Below are positions 10,037 through 17,913 of a DNA stretch of 47,960 nt, piece after piece. The number at the start of each line of letters is the position of its first letter. Position 1 is the stretch's first letter. The notes under the pieces are model-generated. The model was not told the DNA's origin. It was given only the letters and a program-made list of their open reading frames with translations, and made no database searches. The position numbers and the translations under genes are program-made. The stretch is from the NCBI GenBank assembly GCA_029551145.1, contig JAKPGA010000023.1, positions 1-47,960 of the forward strand, in the 5' to 3' direction. Source of the stretch: Thermotogota bacterium. GTDB taxonomy: Bacteria; Thermotogota; Thermotogae; Thermotogales; DSM-5069.

Positions 10037-11176
10037 CTATCTGACGAGCGAATCATAGGCCAACTTCATTCTCTGGAGTATCTTTAATAGCAGTTGCCTA
10101 TCACAAGCGATATTCAGCCTCACTGATTTTGGATCTCCAAAATCAGAACCTGGGTTCAGATAGACGCGCGCCTTTTCAAGAAAGAACTTCTGTGGATCTT
10201 CCACATTCAGTTTTGAACAATCCAGCCAGATCAAGAAAGTCGCTTGTGGCATAAAAAGATCGATCAAAGGCATCTGCTGTTTTATAAAGTTGTAAACAAA
10301 ATCACGGTTTTCCTGCAAATAGGAAATCAACTCGTCTAACCATTTCTCACCATCGTTGTATGCCACCCGCAATCCTTCCATTCCAAAGATATTGCCTGTC
10401 GTCAATTCCAATCTCTCCAATGCGGATTTATATGCGGCTCTGATTTCGTTATCAGGTATTATCCCATACGAGTTCGTCAGACCAGGAATGTTGAAGGTCT
10501 TCCCAGGTGAATTGAGTACAGCTACTTTTTCTTGAGTGACTTTCAGAATGGTTGTGAACCTATGTGGTTTATACACAACGTCTGCATGTATTTCATCACT
10601 GATTAATGTAATGTGATGCTTACTGGCTATCAGACAAAGTCTCTCGAGTTCCTCATAAGACCACACTCTTCCCACGGGATTGTGAGGATTAGAAAGGATC
10701 AGCAACTTTGTTTTTTCATCTATGATTTTCTCCAGGTCATCGAAATTCATCTCATAACCTTCTTTCGTCTTTATGAGACGATTTGCAGATATGATTCTGT
10801 CGTTTCGTCTCACAACATCGAAAAATGGTGGGTAAACAGGTGGCTGGATTATGATTTTGTCCTTTGGCTGAGTCAACACATTCACAAGAATTGCGATCAT
10901 CGGAACAACACCTGGACCATCAACAATCCATTCTGGATCGATTTCACACTCGTACCTTCTTTTGTACCACCTCACTATCGCTTCATAGTATTCCTTTGAA
11001 CGAAAGGTGTATCCAAAAACGCCATGTTCAATTCTCTTGCTGAACATTTCGAGTATCTTTGGAGCGGTCTTGAAATCCATGTCTGCAATCCAAGCTGGAA
11101 TCACATCTTGCCCATATTTGTTGGTAATAAGATCGTACTTGACACAATTAGTGTTGATTCGATTGATACACTCCAA
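10037..11176 (-). CDS. MalY/PatB family PLP-dependent aminotransferase or C-S lyase
   Basis: This is a fold-type I PLP enzyme of the MalY/PatB subgroup, which includes cystathionine beta-lyases. Family features are PAWIADMDF near the N-terminus, ILSNPHNPVGRVW, the ISDEIHAD aspartate motif, and the Schiff-base lysine in SPGKTFNIPGL (about residue 226). The length is 379 residues from TTG at 11176, where the sequence begins to match MalY proteins. An in-frame GTG at 11233 would add 19 unmatched residues. The gene is divergent from the sugar locus that follows, with a 14-bp palindrome in its upstream region. Whether it acts as a C-S lyase or a transaminase cannot be settled from sequence. Confidence 0.85.
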   Translation of the reverse strand: MECINRINTNCVKYDLITNKYGQDVIPAWIADMDFKTAPKILEMFSKRIEHGVFGYTFRSKEYYEAIVRWYKRRYECEIDPEWIVDGPGVVPMIAILVNVLTQPKDKIIIQPPVYPPFFDVVRRNDRIISANRLIKTKEGYEMNFDDLEKIIDEKTKLLILSNPHNPVGRVWSYEELERLCLIASKHHITLISDEIHADVVYKPHRFTTILKVTQEKVAVLNSPGKTFNIPGLTNSYGIIPDNEIRAAYKSALERLELTTGNIFGMEGLRVAYNDGEKWLDELISYLQENRDFVYNFIKQQMPLIDLFMPQATFLIWLDCSKLNVEDPQKFFLEKARVYLNPGSDFGDPKSVRLNIACDRQLLLKILQRMKLAYDSLVR

Positions 11177-11228
11177 GATCAGCTCACACCCTTCAAAGAG
11201 ATTGAAGTTCCTCTCTATTTTAGCAAAA

Positions 11229-11242
11229 ATCACGATCGTGAT
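11229..11242. promoter_or_regulatory. 14-bp perfect palindrome upstream of the MalY-like gene
   Basis: ATCACGATCGTGAT reads the same on both strands. It lies about 53 bases before the preferred TTG start of the MalY-like gene, a position that suits an operator. No regulator is assigned. Confidence 0.35.
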
Positions 11243-11388
11243 AGCAGAACTACAACTATTCTTTCATGCTCGCCACATGCATGATCTTCGTGGGTCTTCG
11301 ATTAAAATCTGCGCTCAGTAATAAATCTCACATTATCGACACCTTCACAGGTATTTTTGTTTCTTTTAAACATCTTTCGTACACAGTG

Positions 11389-11424
11389 TTGACAATAATG
11401 AAATTATATGATATAACATGTTAT
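11389..11424 (+). promoter_or_regulatory. Promoter and overlapping operator of the mannoside locus
   Basis: TTGACA at 11389-11394 and TATAAC at 11412-11417 are separated by exactly 17 bases. The 12-bp perfect palindrome ATAACATGTTAT at 11413-11424 overlaps the -10 and would block RNA polymerase if bound. The first gene downstream is a GntR-LacI type regulator, so self-repression relieved by sugar is the simple reading. The 12-bp size and AT-rich arms fit GntR-type sites. Confidence 0.65.
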
Positions 11425-11441
11425 GACAAGTGGGGGGTACT

Positions 11442-12491
11442 ATGAAGAACAAACCTATGTACATGATTGTAAAAGAGTATATCCTTTCAAAGATCAAGAA
11501 AGGTGAACTGTCTCCCGAAGATCGCATACCTTCGGAAAAAGAATTGATGGATTTGTTTCAAGTCAGTAGAATCACTGTCAGGAAAGCGATAGATGAACTG
11601 TCCGTCGAAGGTTATATTTACAGGCTTCAAGGGATAGGTGCTTTTGTTCAAAAACCTTTACCAAAAACCCAGGCTGTCTCTTCAAAGTTAATTGGGGTTT
11701 TTTTGACCACGGCTTCAGATGTACTCAGCGTTGGCATTCTTCGTGGCTTAGAAGAATATCTGTCGACACTTGGTTTCCATCCGGTGGTACAGTTTTCCGA
11801 TGGCGACGAAAACTCGGAAAAAGAAAAACTCGACAGATTAATCCAGCTTCAGGTAGCTGGTTTCATAATCCTTCCACATCTTTGTTCACTGTCAGACCAG
11901 ACACTCTTTGATCTGGTGAAGCAGAGAAGACCTGTTGTCTTCGTCGATAGAACAGTTGAAGGCTTGGAATATCACAGTGTTCAATCTGACAATCAAAAGG
12001 GAGCCTACGATATGGCAAGGCATCTGTTAGAAGTTCATGGTTACAAAAGAATCACATTCGTTTCCTGGGAAAGCACGAAGGTAAGCAGTGTAAAAGAGAG
12101 ATTTCAAGGGGCAAAAAAGGCCTGTGATGAACTTGGAGGAAGTCTTCAGCTGATTCAAATCGATAAATCACAGATAAGAGATCTACGACATACCATTAAA
12201 AAGTCCGACGCTATCTTCGCGTGTACAGACCTGCTCGCCGTTGAGATCATCTCGCAATTACAGACATACGACATAAGAATACCAGAAGATATAGCAGTTG
12301 TTGGGTTTGATGACAGACCGTTTAGTGAGTTTATTCAGCCAAAACTGACAACCGTTCGGCAGTACCCTGAAAAAATAGGTGAAAAGGCCGCTGCTGTTCT
12401 CATATCTCTGTTGGCGTGGAACAATATTGAAGAGCAGGTGCATTATATTCCAACAAAACTCGTGGTTAGAAATTCCTGCGGTTGTAAGTGA
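11442..12491 (+). CDS. GntR-HTH/LacI-sensor transcriptional regulator (AraR-like)
   Basis: The 349-residue regulator has an N-terminal GntR winged helix (about residues 3-70; motif IPSEKELMDLFQVSRITVRKA) joined to a LacI/periplasmic-binding-like sugar sensor. The C-terminal end, with VVGFDDRPFSEFIQPKLTTV, is typical LacI. This chimeric layout is that of B. subtilis AraR. The ATG at 11442 follows GGGGGG. The gene is first in the operon and 24 bases from the sugar-binding protein, so it probably controls that operon by sensing the transported sugar or a derivative. Confidence 0.9.
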   Translation: MKNKPMYMIVKEYILSKIKKGELSPEDRIPSEKELMDLFQVSRITVRKAIDELSVEGYIYRLQGIGAFVQKPLPKTQAVSSKLIGVFLTTASDVLSVGILRGLEEYLSTLGFHPVVQFSDGDENSEKEKLDRLIQLQVAGFIILPHLCSLSDQTLFDLVKQRRPVVFVDRTVEGLEYHSVQSDNQKGAYDMARHLLEVHGYKRITFVSWESTKVSSVKERFQGAKKACDELGGSLQLIQIDKSQIRDLRHTIKKSDAIFACTDLLAVEIISQLQTYDIRIPEDIAVVGFDDRPFSEFIQPKLTTVRQYPEKIGEKAAAVLISLLAWNNIEEQVHYIPTKLVVRNSCGCK

Positions 12492-12515
12492 CACTTCATA
12501 GGGGGAGGTGTTTTT

Positions 12516-13841
12516 GTGAAAAAGTGGATCTGTTTGTTGCTCGTTCTCGCGATGACTGTCTTTGTGATTGCAGAAAAAATAACGATCATCGCAAATGCCA
12601 TCAAGGGTGGAAAGAACACCCAAGTTGTTGAGTGGTTTGAGAGATTCCTTCCGGATATTGCAAAAGAACTCGGTGTCCAGGTCGAACTCATCCAGACTGG
12701 TATCAAAGATGAAGATTTCAAAGCCAGAATTGTACTTGACATCAAAGGTGGCGGCGGAGCAGACATACTCTGGATCGATGGCTTCTGGGTCCCGGAATTT
12801 GTCGAAGCAGGATACCTCAGACCAATTGATGACATTCTCGAGTCGGTTCCATGCTGGAAATATTACTACGATTCCATGAAGGCAATGGGTAGCTACAAAG
12901 GAAAAACATATCTTGTGCCAGCCTCTACAGATGTGAGAATGATTTACTACAACAAAGAACTCTTCAAGAAGGCGGGCATCCCTGTACCATGGCAACCGAA
13001 GAACTGGGAGGACATCATCAAGACGGCAAGGATCATCAAAGAAAAACTTCCAGGAGTAATACCGCTACAGATCAATGCAGGCACTGAAATGGGAGAAGCA
13101 ACAACAATGCAGGGATTCTTCATGGTTTTGCTCGGAGCAGGTGGGAATCTTTACGACTGGGAGAGTGGAAAATGGATTGTAAACAGCAGTGCCTTGAAGG
13201 ACACGCTGAACTTTTACAAGCAGATCTACGTTGATGAAAAACTCGGCGACGCTGAACTTCAAGTCTCTCCTGGTGCTCGTGAGAAGACCTTTGAATTGTT
13301 CAGACAAGAAAAGATCGCGATGTACGTTGAAGGAACCTGGATGTACACATCTGTTTTGAACCCCAATAATGCATCCTGGGGATTCCCCGACAGAGATGTG
13401 AGAATCGGTTGGGCTGCCATGCCTGGGAGAGGCAAACCTGGTGATCCAGAGTTCGTCTCTATTTCTGGTGGAACAGGTTTTGCTGTGAATCCCAACACAA
13501 AGAACCCAAAGCTTGTAGCAGAGGTTCTGAAAAGAATCCTGTACATTGAACCACAACTTACTTACTTTGAGCTAAAACCTTTTGTTTCTCCAAGATCAGA
13601 CCTGGCTGATTCATGTTGGACGGTCAACAAAGATAAATTCATAGCCGAGACGAGCAGGGCTTTGGTGAAATATACAACCTTTAGACCTGCTTTTCCAGTC
13701 TATCCAGAGATCTCCTTCCAGGCGCAGTTGCTAACTGAAAGAATAGTCACGAAGCAAATGACCGTAGAGCAAGCACTCAAAGAATTTGCTACAGAGGTCA
13801 CACGAATAGTCGGCAAAGAGAATGTCATTGAAAAACCTTAA
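12516..13841 (+). CDS. ABC transporter sugar-binding lipid-free periplasmic protein
   Basis: This is the solute-binding component of a carbohydrate ABC importer (CUT1 type, SBP family 1). A signal peptide is clear: KKW followed by a hydrophobic core and a likely cleavage after IAE near residue 20, with no lipobox cysteine. Mature-domain features such as GGGADILWIDGFWVPEFVEAG and the GGTGFAVNPNTKNP stretch fit the family. It has 441 residues and starts with GTG behind GGGGGAGGTG. A perfect hairpin follows in the gap before the permease. The neighbouring GH38 enzyme suggests alpha-mannosides as ligands, which is inference. Confidence 0.92.
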   Translation: MKKWICLLLVLAMTVFVIAEKITIIANAIKGGKNTQVVEWFERFLPDIAKELGVQVELIQTGIKDEDFKARIVLDIKGGGGADILWIDGFWVPEFVEAGYLRPIDDILESVPCWKYYYDSMKAMGSYKGKTYLVPASTDVRMIYYNKELFKKAGIPVPWQPKNWEDIIKTARIIKEKLPGVIPLQINAGTEMGEATTMQGFFMVLLGAGGNLYDWESGKWIVNSSALKDTLNFYKQIYVDEKLGDAELQVSPGAREKTFELFRQEKIAMYVEGTWMYTSVLNPNNASWGFPDRDVRIGWAAMPGRGKPGDPEFVSISGGTGFAVNPNTKNPKLVAEVLKRILYIEPQLTYFELKPFVSPRSDLADSCWTVNKDKFIAETSRALVKYTTFRPAFPVYPEISFQAQLLTERIVTKQMTVEQALKEFATEVTRIVGKENVIEKP

Positions 13842-13846
13842 TTGTG

Positions 13847-13866
13847 AAGGGGGCTCCCGCCCCCTT
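13847..13866 (+). other. Intercistronic hairpin after the binding-protein gene
   Basis: AAGGGGGC/GCCCCCTT is a perfect 8-bp stem with a TCCC loop and only three Ts after it. It is a weak terminator or an mRNA-stabilising structure that would raise binding-protein output over permease output, a common arrangement in ABC operons. Confidence 0.6.
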
Positions 13867-13883
13867 TCTGGATGGTGAGCAAT

Positions 13884-14765
13884 TTGCAAAAGAGATATCT
13901 GATGGGTAAAAAAGCCGTTGTTCTTTTACTGATTCCCGCCTTAACTCTCATAGCTATTTTTCTCATCTTTCCAGCCATCTGGGTCTTAAAACTCGGAATG
14001 ACAAACGAAACGCTGACCGGAATAAAAGCGAGGGAACCAGACTTTGTAGGTTTTCAAAATCTCGCGAGGATCTTTTCGGATCGATTTTTCTACAATGCTT
14101 TGAAAATAAGCTTGCTGTTTGTGTTCGGCTCAGCGGTGGTCGGTCAGGCTGGACTGGGAATGTCTCTGGCCTTGATAACTTATAGAAAGAGTCGAAGACT
14201 CAAGACACTTGTTCAATCAATTGTAATACTCGCATGGATTATACCGGAAGTTGTTGTTGCCTATCTTTGGATTGCTTTCTTGGATAAGGACTTCGGAACA
14301 TTGAATGTTCTTCTGTCGTGGTTTGGTATCAGAAAGATCAACTGGTTCTACGAACATCCAATCTTCACAATAATCATCTTCAACACATGGAGAGGCACAG
14401 CCTATTCAATGCTCCTGTTCTCGGCGGCACTTGAAACGATTCCACCATCTTATCTTGAAACGGCCGACATAATAGGCACATCACCCTATAGAAAGTTGAA
14501 GGACATAATCTTGCCAAACATAAAAAGCTACATCTTCACCGATCTCATTCTGATCACCCTGTGGACATTCAATGTTTTCACACCTTATCTGTTGACCGGT
14601 GGTGGACCTTCGTTTAGAACAGAACTCCTTCCAATCTATATATACAGGAATGCTTTCAAGTACTTCAAAATAGGATACGGATCGGCAATATCGACGGTTG
14701 TTTTGATGATAAATCTCCTTTTGGCTATCTTCTACATAACTTTATCGCGGAGGAAAAAGGCATGA
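13884..14765 (+). CDS. Sugar ABC transporter permease (MalF/UgpA type)
   Basis: This is one of two inner-membrane permeases of a CUT1 importer. About six hydrophobic segments are seen, with the EAA-loop pattern (YLETADIIGTSPYRKLKDIILPNI) that contacts the ATPase. TTG at 13884 has GGTGA five bases upstream. The in-frame ATG at 13872 lacks a ribosome site, and ATG at 13902 is a further option. The stop overlaps the next permease start by four bases. It has about 293 residues, normal for the family. Confidence 0.9.
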   Translation: MQKRYLMGKKAVVLLLIPALTLIAIFLIFPAIWVLKLGMTNETLTGIKAREPDFVGFQNLARIFSDRFFYNALKISLLFVFGSAVVGQAGLGMSLALITYRKSRRLKTLVQSIVILAWIIPEVVVAYLWIAFLDKDFGTLNVLLSWFGIRKINWFYEHPIFTIIIFNTWRGTAYSMLLFSAALETIPPSYLETADIIGTSPYRKLKDIILPNIKSYIFTDLILITLWTFNVFTPYLLTGGGPSFRTELLPIYIYRNAFKYFKIGYGSAISTVVLMINLLLAIFYITLSRRKKA

Positions 14766-15583
14766 AAGATCCCAGAAGATTGAGCAAGGTTCTGAGTTAC
14801 ATAATACTTGCACCGATACTGTCCTTCTTCATCGCACCTGTTTTGTGGCTGTTTGTCACACCATTCAGTTCAAGACCATCGCTGTTCATATCGTTCTCAA
14901 CTCCGACGCTGAGTAATTTTGCAAGAGTCTTTCAGAACAAAACCGCGATCAACGCATTCAAGAACAGTGTGGTCATCTCCGTAGGAGTAGTACTTCTCAT
15001 CACGGTCTGTGCCCTTTTCGCGGCTTATGTTCTCTCAAGACATTACTTCAGAGGTAGGGACATCTTACTGTATGTGCTTGTTCTCTTTTCAAGCATAGTC
15101 ACAGGTGTGGCAGCGATGGTACCTATCTTCATGCTGAATCTAAAGCTCGGTCTGATCGACAGGGAACTGGGAGTGATCCTGACAATGGCAGGTGGTATGT
15201 TGCCAACATCGATATTCATCCTGAAAGACTTCTTCGATTCGATCCCACGGGCCTTCGAAGAGGCGGCATTTGTCGATGGGAGCTCACCGATGCAGGTGAT
15301 GTTCAGGATATTTCTACCACTTTCGAGCAAGGGGATAATAGTGATTGCAATGCTTGCCTTTGCACAGTCTTGGAGCAACTTTCTCATTCCATTCATCTTG
15401 TTCAGATCGCACATGAAATACCCAGTTTCGATAGCGATATACACATTCTTCAGCGAGGTCGGTGTTCCCGACATCGGTATGATATCCGCGTATGCGTTGC
15501 TTTATACGGCACCAGTAATAGTTATGTATTTTCTTGTCGAGCGTAAATTTGGCTTTTCATTTTACGGGGGAATCAAAGGCTAA
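14762..15583 (+). CDS. Sugar ABC transporter permease (MalG/UgpE type)
   Basis: This is the second permease of the importer, 273 residues with six membrane segments. The EAA motif appears as AFEEAAFVDGSSPMQVMFRIFLPLS. The ATG overlaps the previous stop (ATGA), behind GAGGAAAAAGG. The usual C-terminal FYGGIKG resembles the GxxKG ending of MalG-type permeases. It pairs with the upstream MalF-type subunit. Confidence 0.92.
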   Translation: MKDPRRLSKVLSYIILAPILSFFIAPVLWLFVTPFSSRPSLFISFSTPTLSNFARVFQNKTAINAFKNSVVISVGVVLLITVCALFAAYVLSRHYFRGRDILLYVLVLFSSIVTGVAAMVPIFMLNLKLGLIDRELGVILTMAGGMLPTSIFILKDFFDSIPRAFEEAAFVDGSSPMQVMFRIFLPLSSKGIIVIAMLAFAQSWSNFLIPFILFRSHMKYPVSIAIYTFFSEVGVPDIGMISAYALLYTAPVIVMYFLVERKFGFSFYGGIKG

Positions 15584-15596
15584 AGGAGGTAGTACC

Positions 15597-16664
15597 GTGT
15601 CCTGGGTTGAGTTCAAAAATGTCGTCAAGAAATTCTCCGACGTGACAGCTGTGAACAATGTGAGTTTTTCGATAGAAAAGAACGATTTTTTCACATTGCT
15701 TGGGCCTTCTGGCTGCGGCAAAACAACTACTCTAAGACTCATAGCTGGGCTTGAAATACCAGATGAAGGGAAAATTCTGATAGCAGACCAAGATGTCACA
15801 TACAAACTCCCAAAAGAAAGAAATGTCGCCATGGTATTTCAGAATTACGCACTGTACCCGCACATGACAGTGAAGGAGAATATCTCATATCCGCTTGTTG
15901 TTAGAAAGGTTCAAAGGCAAGAAATAGAAAAAAGGGTCCGCTTTGTCGCTGATAGTCTTCAAATAGGTCAACTTCTCGATAGATATCCTCAACAAATAAG
16001 CGGCGGACAGCAACAAAGAGTTGCTCTGGCGCGCGCAATGATACAGACACCGAGTGTGTTCTTGCTGGATGAACCTCTGTCCAATCTGGATGCGAAACTC
16101 AGACTTGAAGCCAGGAGTTTTCTGAAACATCTCTACACAGAACTTGGTACAGCAGTAGTGTACGTTACACACGATCAGGCAGAGGCGATGGCCCTTTCAA
16201 CAAAGATTGCTGTTATGGACAATGGAAGTATCAGGCAGATAGGTTCGCCAAAACAGATATACGATCAACCTGCGAACATATTTGTTGCATCATTTATAGG
16301 AAATCCACCGATGAATATTGTTCCATGCAAGATTTCAAATGGGCATTGTCTCATTGGCGAACAGAAATTTCCTTTACAAACATCTTGGGAGCAGGAATAT
16401 CAAGATGCATATCTTGGAATCAGGCCAGAGAACATCCAGTTAGATCCAGCTCACGGAGATCTTCATGCACAGGTCTTTGTGATAGAACCTCTGGGGGTGG
16501 AAACAATAATCACATTGAACGTTGACGATCATCAACTCAAATGCCTCGTCTTTGAAGATGTTCCATTCGCACCAGGTGATAGAATTTGGATTAAGTTCAA
16601 AAGGGAAAAGATACACATATTCGACAAAAACGGTGAGAAGGTACAGGGGAGGTTAAGTAGTTGA
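15597..16664 (+). CDS. Sugar ABC transporter ATPase (MalK/UgpC/MsmK type)
   Basis: This is the energising subunit of a CUT1 importer. Walker A is GPSGCGKTT (residues 36-44), the Q-loop FQNYALYPHM follows, the signature is ISGGQ (134-138), Walker B ends in D158-E159, and the switch histidine lies in VYVTHDQAEA. A C-terminal TOBE/MalK-type regulatory domain starts after about residue 235. GTG at 15597 is chosen for the AAAGGAGG site seven bases upstream; the open frame further up runs inside the permease gene. It has 355 residues. It is the only sugar-type ATPase in the window, so it could also serve the second ABC locus at 38-42 kb. Confidence 0.95.
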   Translation: MSWVEFKNVVKKFSDVTAVNNVSFSIEKNDFFTLLGPSGCGKTTTLRLIAGLEIPDEGKILIADQDVTYKLPKERNVAMVFQNYALYPHMTVKENISYPLVVRKVQRQEIEKRVRFVADSLQIGQLLDRYPQQISGGQQQRVALARAMIQTPSVFLLDEPLSNLDAKLRLEARSFLKHLYTELGTAVVYVTHDQAEAMALSTKIAVMDNGSIRQIGSPKQIYDQPANIFVASFIGNPPMNIVPCKISNGHCLIGEQKFPLQTSWEQEYQDAYLGIRPENIQLDPAHGDLHAQVFVIEPLGVETIITLNVDDHQLKCLVFEDVPFAPGDRIWIKFKREKIHIFDKNGEKVQGRLSS

Positions 16665-17911
16665 TAATCCTCGAAGGGAAAATGACTGTGGAAGATTCAA
16701 AAAAAGTTCTGTTTCAGGATTTTGAGGTTCCACAGAACGTAAGTGTCGTGAAGATCCAGTTCGAGTACGCGCCAACTTCAGTTGGACCCATTCAGAATCA
16801 TATAAATCTTCTTGTGTACGACTCCGTGGGCAGATTCATGGGAAGGTATGACCGGGGGACAAAACAATTCGTCATCGGAACGCAACCGAGTTCGTCTGCA
16901 GAAAAGACACTTCCTCTTCCAGGGAAGTGGAGAATCTGCTTTGAAAATCATTATCTCTTTACAAATGTGGCATATAAATTGTCTATCGATTTCGAGTATG
17001 GATCGCTATGCAAAAGTTACATTGGAGAATTGCATACCCACACTGTACACAGCGATGGTTCTCTGAGCGTGAAAGAACTCGCAGATTATCTGAAAGATCT
17101 TGGTTTTGACTTTTTCTTCCTGACAGACCATAGCAACACAACCGGGTGGAGAGAACTCTGTGACCTTCACGGAATCAGAGGTTTTCCTGGACAAGAACTG
17201 AATACCTTCAACGGTCATGGGCTGGTTCTTGGGTGCAGTACATTCATCGACTGGAAAGAAATCGATGGAAATAGAAAGCAGATCTCCCAGATAATGCATG
17301 AAGTTCACAACCAGCACGGACTGATGGGTGTGGCTCATCCTTTTGCTCTTGGAGATCCTTTGTGTGTCGGCTGCAAATGGACCTATGATTTTGATCCTTT
17401 CAAAACAGACTTTGTCGAAATCTGGAACGCAGATTTGAGCAGAATAGAACTGAATTTCGAAGCAATAGGCAACTGGATTAACAATCTGAAAAAGGGTAGG
17501 AGAGTTACTGCGACCGCCGGGAGAGACCTTCACAGAAGATCTGATACAGACTGGTTGAAAACAATTGTTTTCGCAAGAGAACTGGACTTATCTGAGGTAC
17601 TGTTTGCGGTCAAGACAGGAAAGGTTGTCCTGAGCTATACAAACCAAGTTTCCTTTTCGGTAAATGGCAAGAGAAGCGGTGAAAGCCTTATTTTAAGTGA
17701 AAAAGCCCATGTGGAAGCCTCAATAGGTCAGGTTGGTCAAAAAGAGGTGCTCTTGATCACTAAGAATGATGCGACAAACTTTGGAAGTGTTACCGAAATA
17801 GACACCAAGATCGAAACAGAAGCAGATGATTTCGTGACATTGATAGTCTTTGGAAAGAACAATCTTCCATTGGTTATCACAAACCCCGTTTTTGTGAAGA
17901 GAGGTGACTGA
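16661..17911 (+). CDS. PHP-domain metal-dependent hydrolase (CehA/McbA-like)
   Basis: This 416-residue protein has an N-terminal beta-rich region of about 120 residues, then a PHP domain. Metal-binding motifs visible are GELHTHTVHSDGS (H125, H127), FLTDHSN, GVAHPFALGDP and ATAGRDLHRRS. CehA/McbA-family proteins are phosphoesterase or esterase-like enzymes; the substrate here is unknown. It starts at TTG 16661 overlapping the ATPase stop (TTGA), with GGGGAGG upstream, so translation is coupled to the transporter. Its place between transporter and alpha-mannosidase suggests it removes a substituent from the imported mannoside, which is speculative. Confidence 0.8.
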   Translation: MIILEGKMTVEDSKKVLFQDFEVPQNVSVVKIQFEYAPTSVGPIQNHINLLVYDSVGRFMGRYDRGTKQFVIGTQPSSSAEKTLPLPGKWRICFENHYLFTNVAYKLSIDFEYGSLCKSYIGELHTHTVHSDGSLSVKELADYLKDLGFDFFFLTDHSNTTGWRELCDLHGIRGFPGQELNTFNGHGLVLGCSTFIDWKEIDGNRKQISQIMHEVHNQHGLMGVAHPFALGDPLCVGCKWTYDFDPFKTDFVEIWNADLSRIELNFEAIGNWINNLKKGRRVTATAGRDLHRRSDTDWLKTIVFARELDLSEVLFAVKTGKVVLSYTNQVSFSVNGKRSGESLILSEKAHVEASIGQVGQKEVLLITKNDATNFGSVTEIDTKIETEADDFVTLIVFGKNNLPLVITNPVFVKRGD

Positions 17912-17913
17912 GT

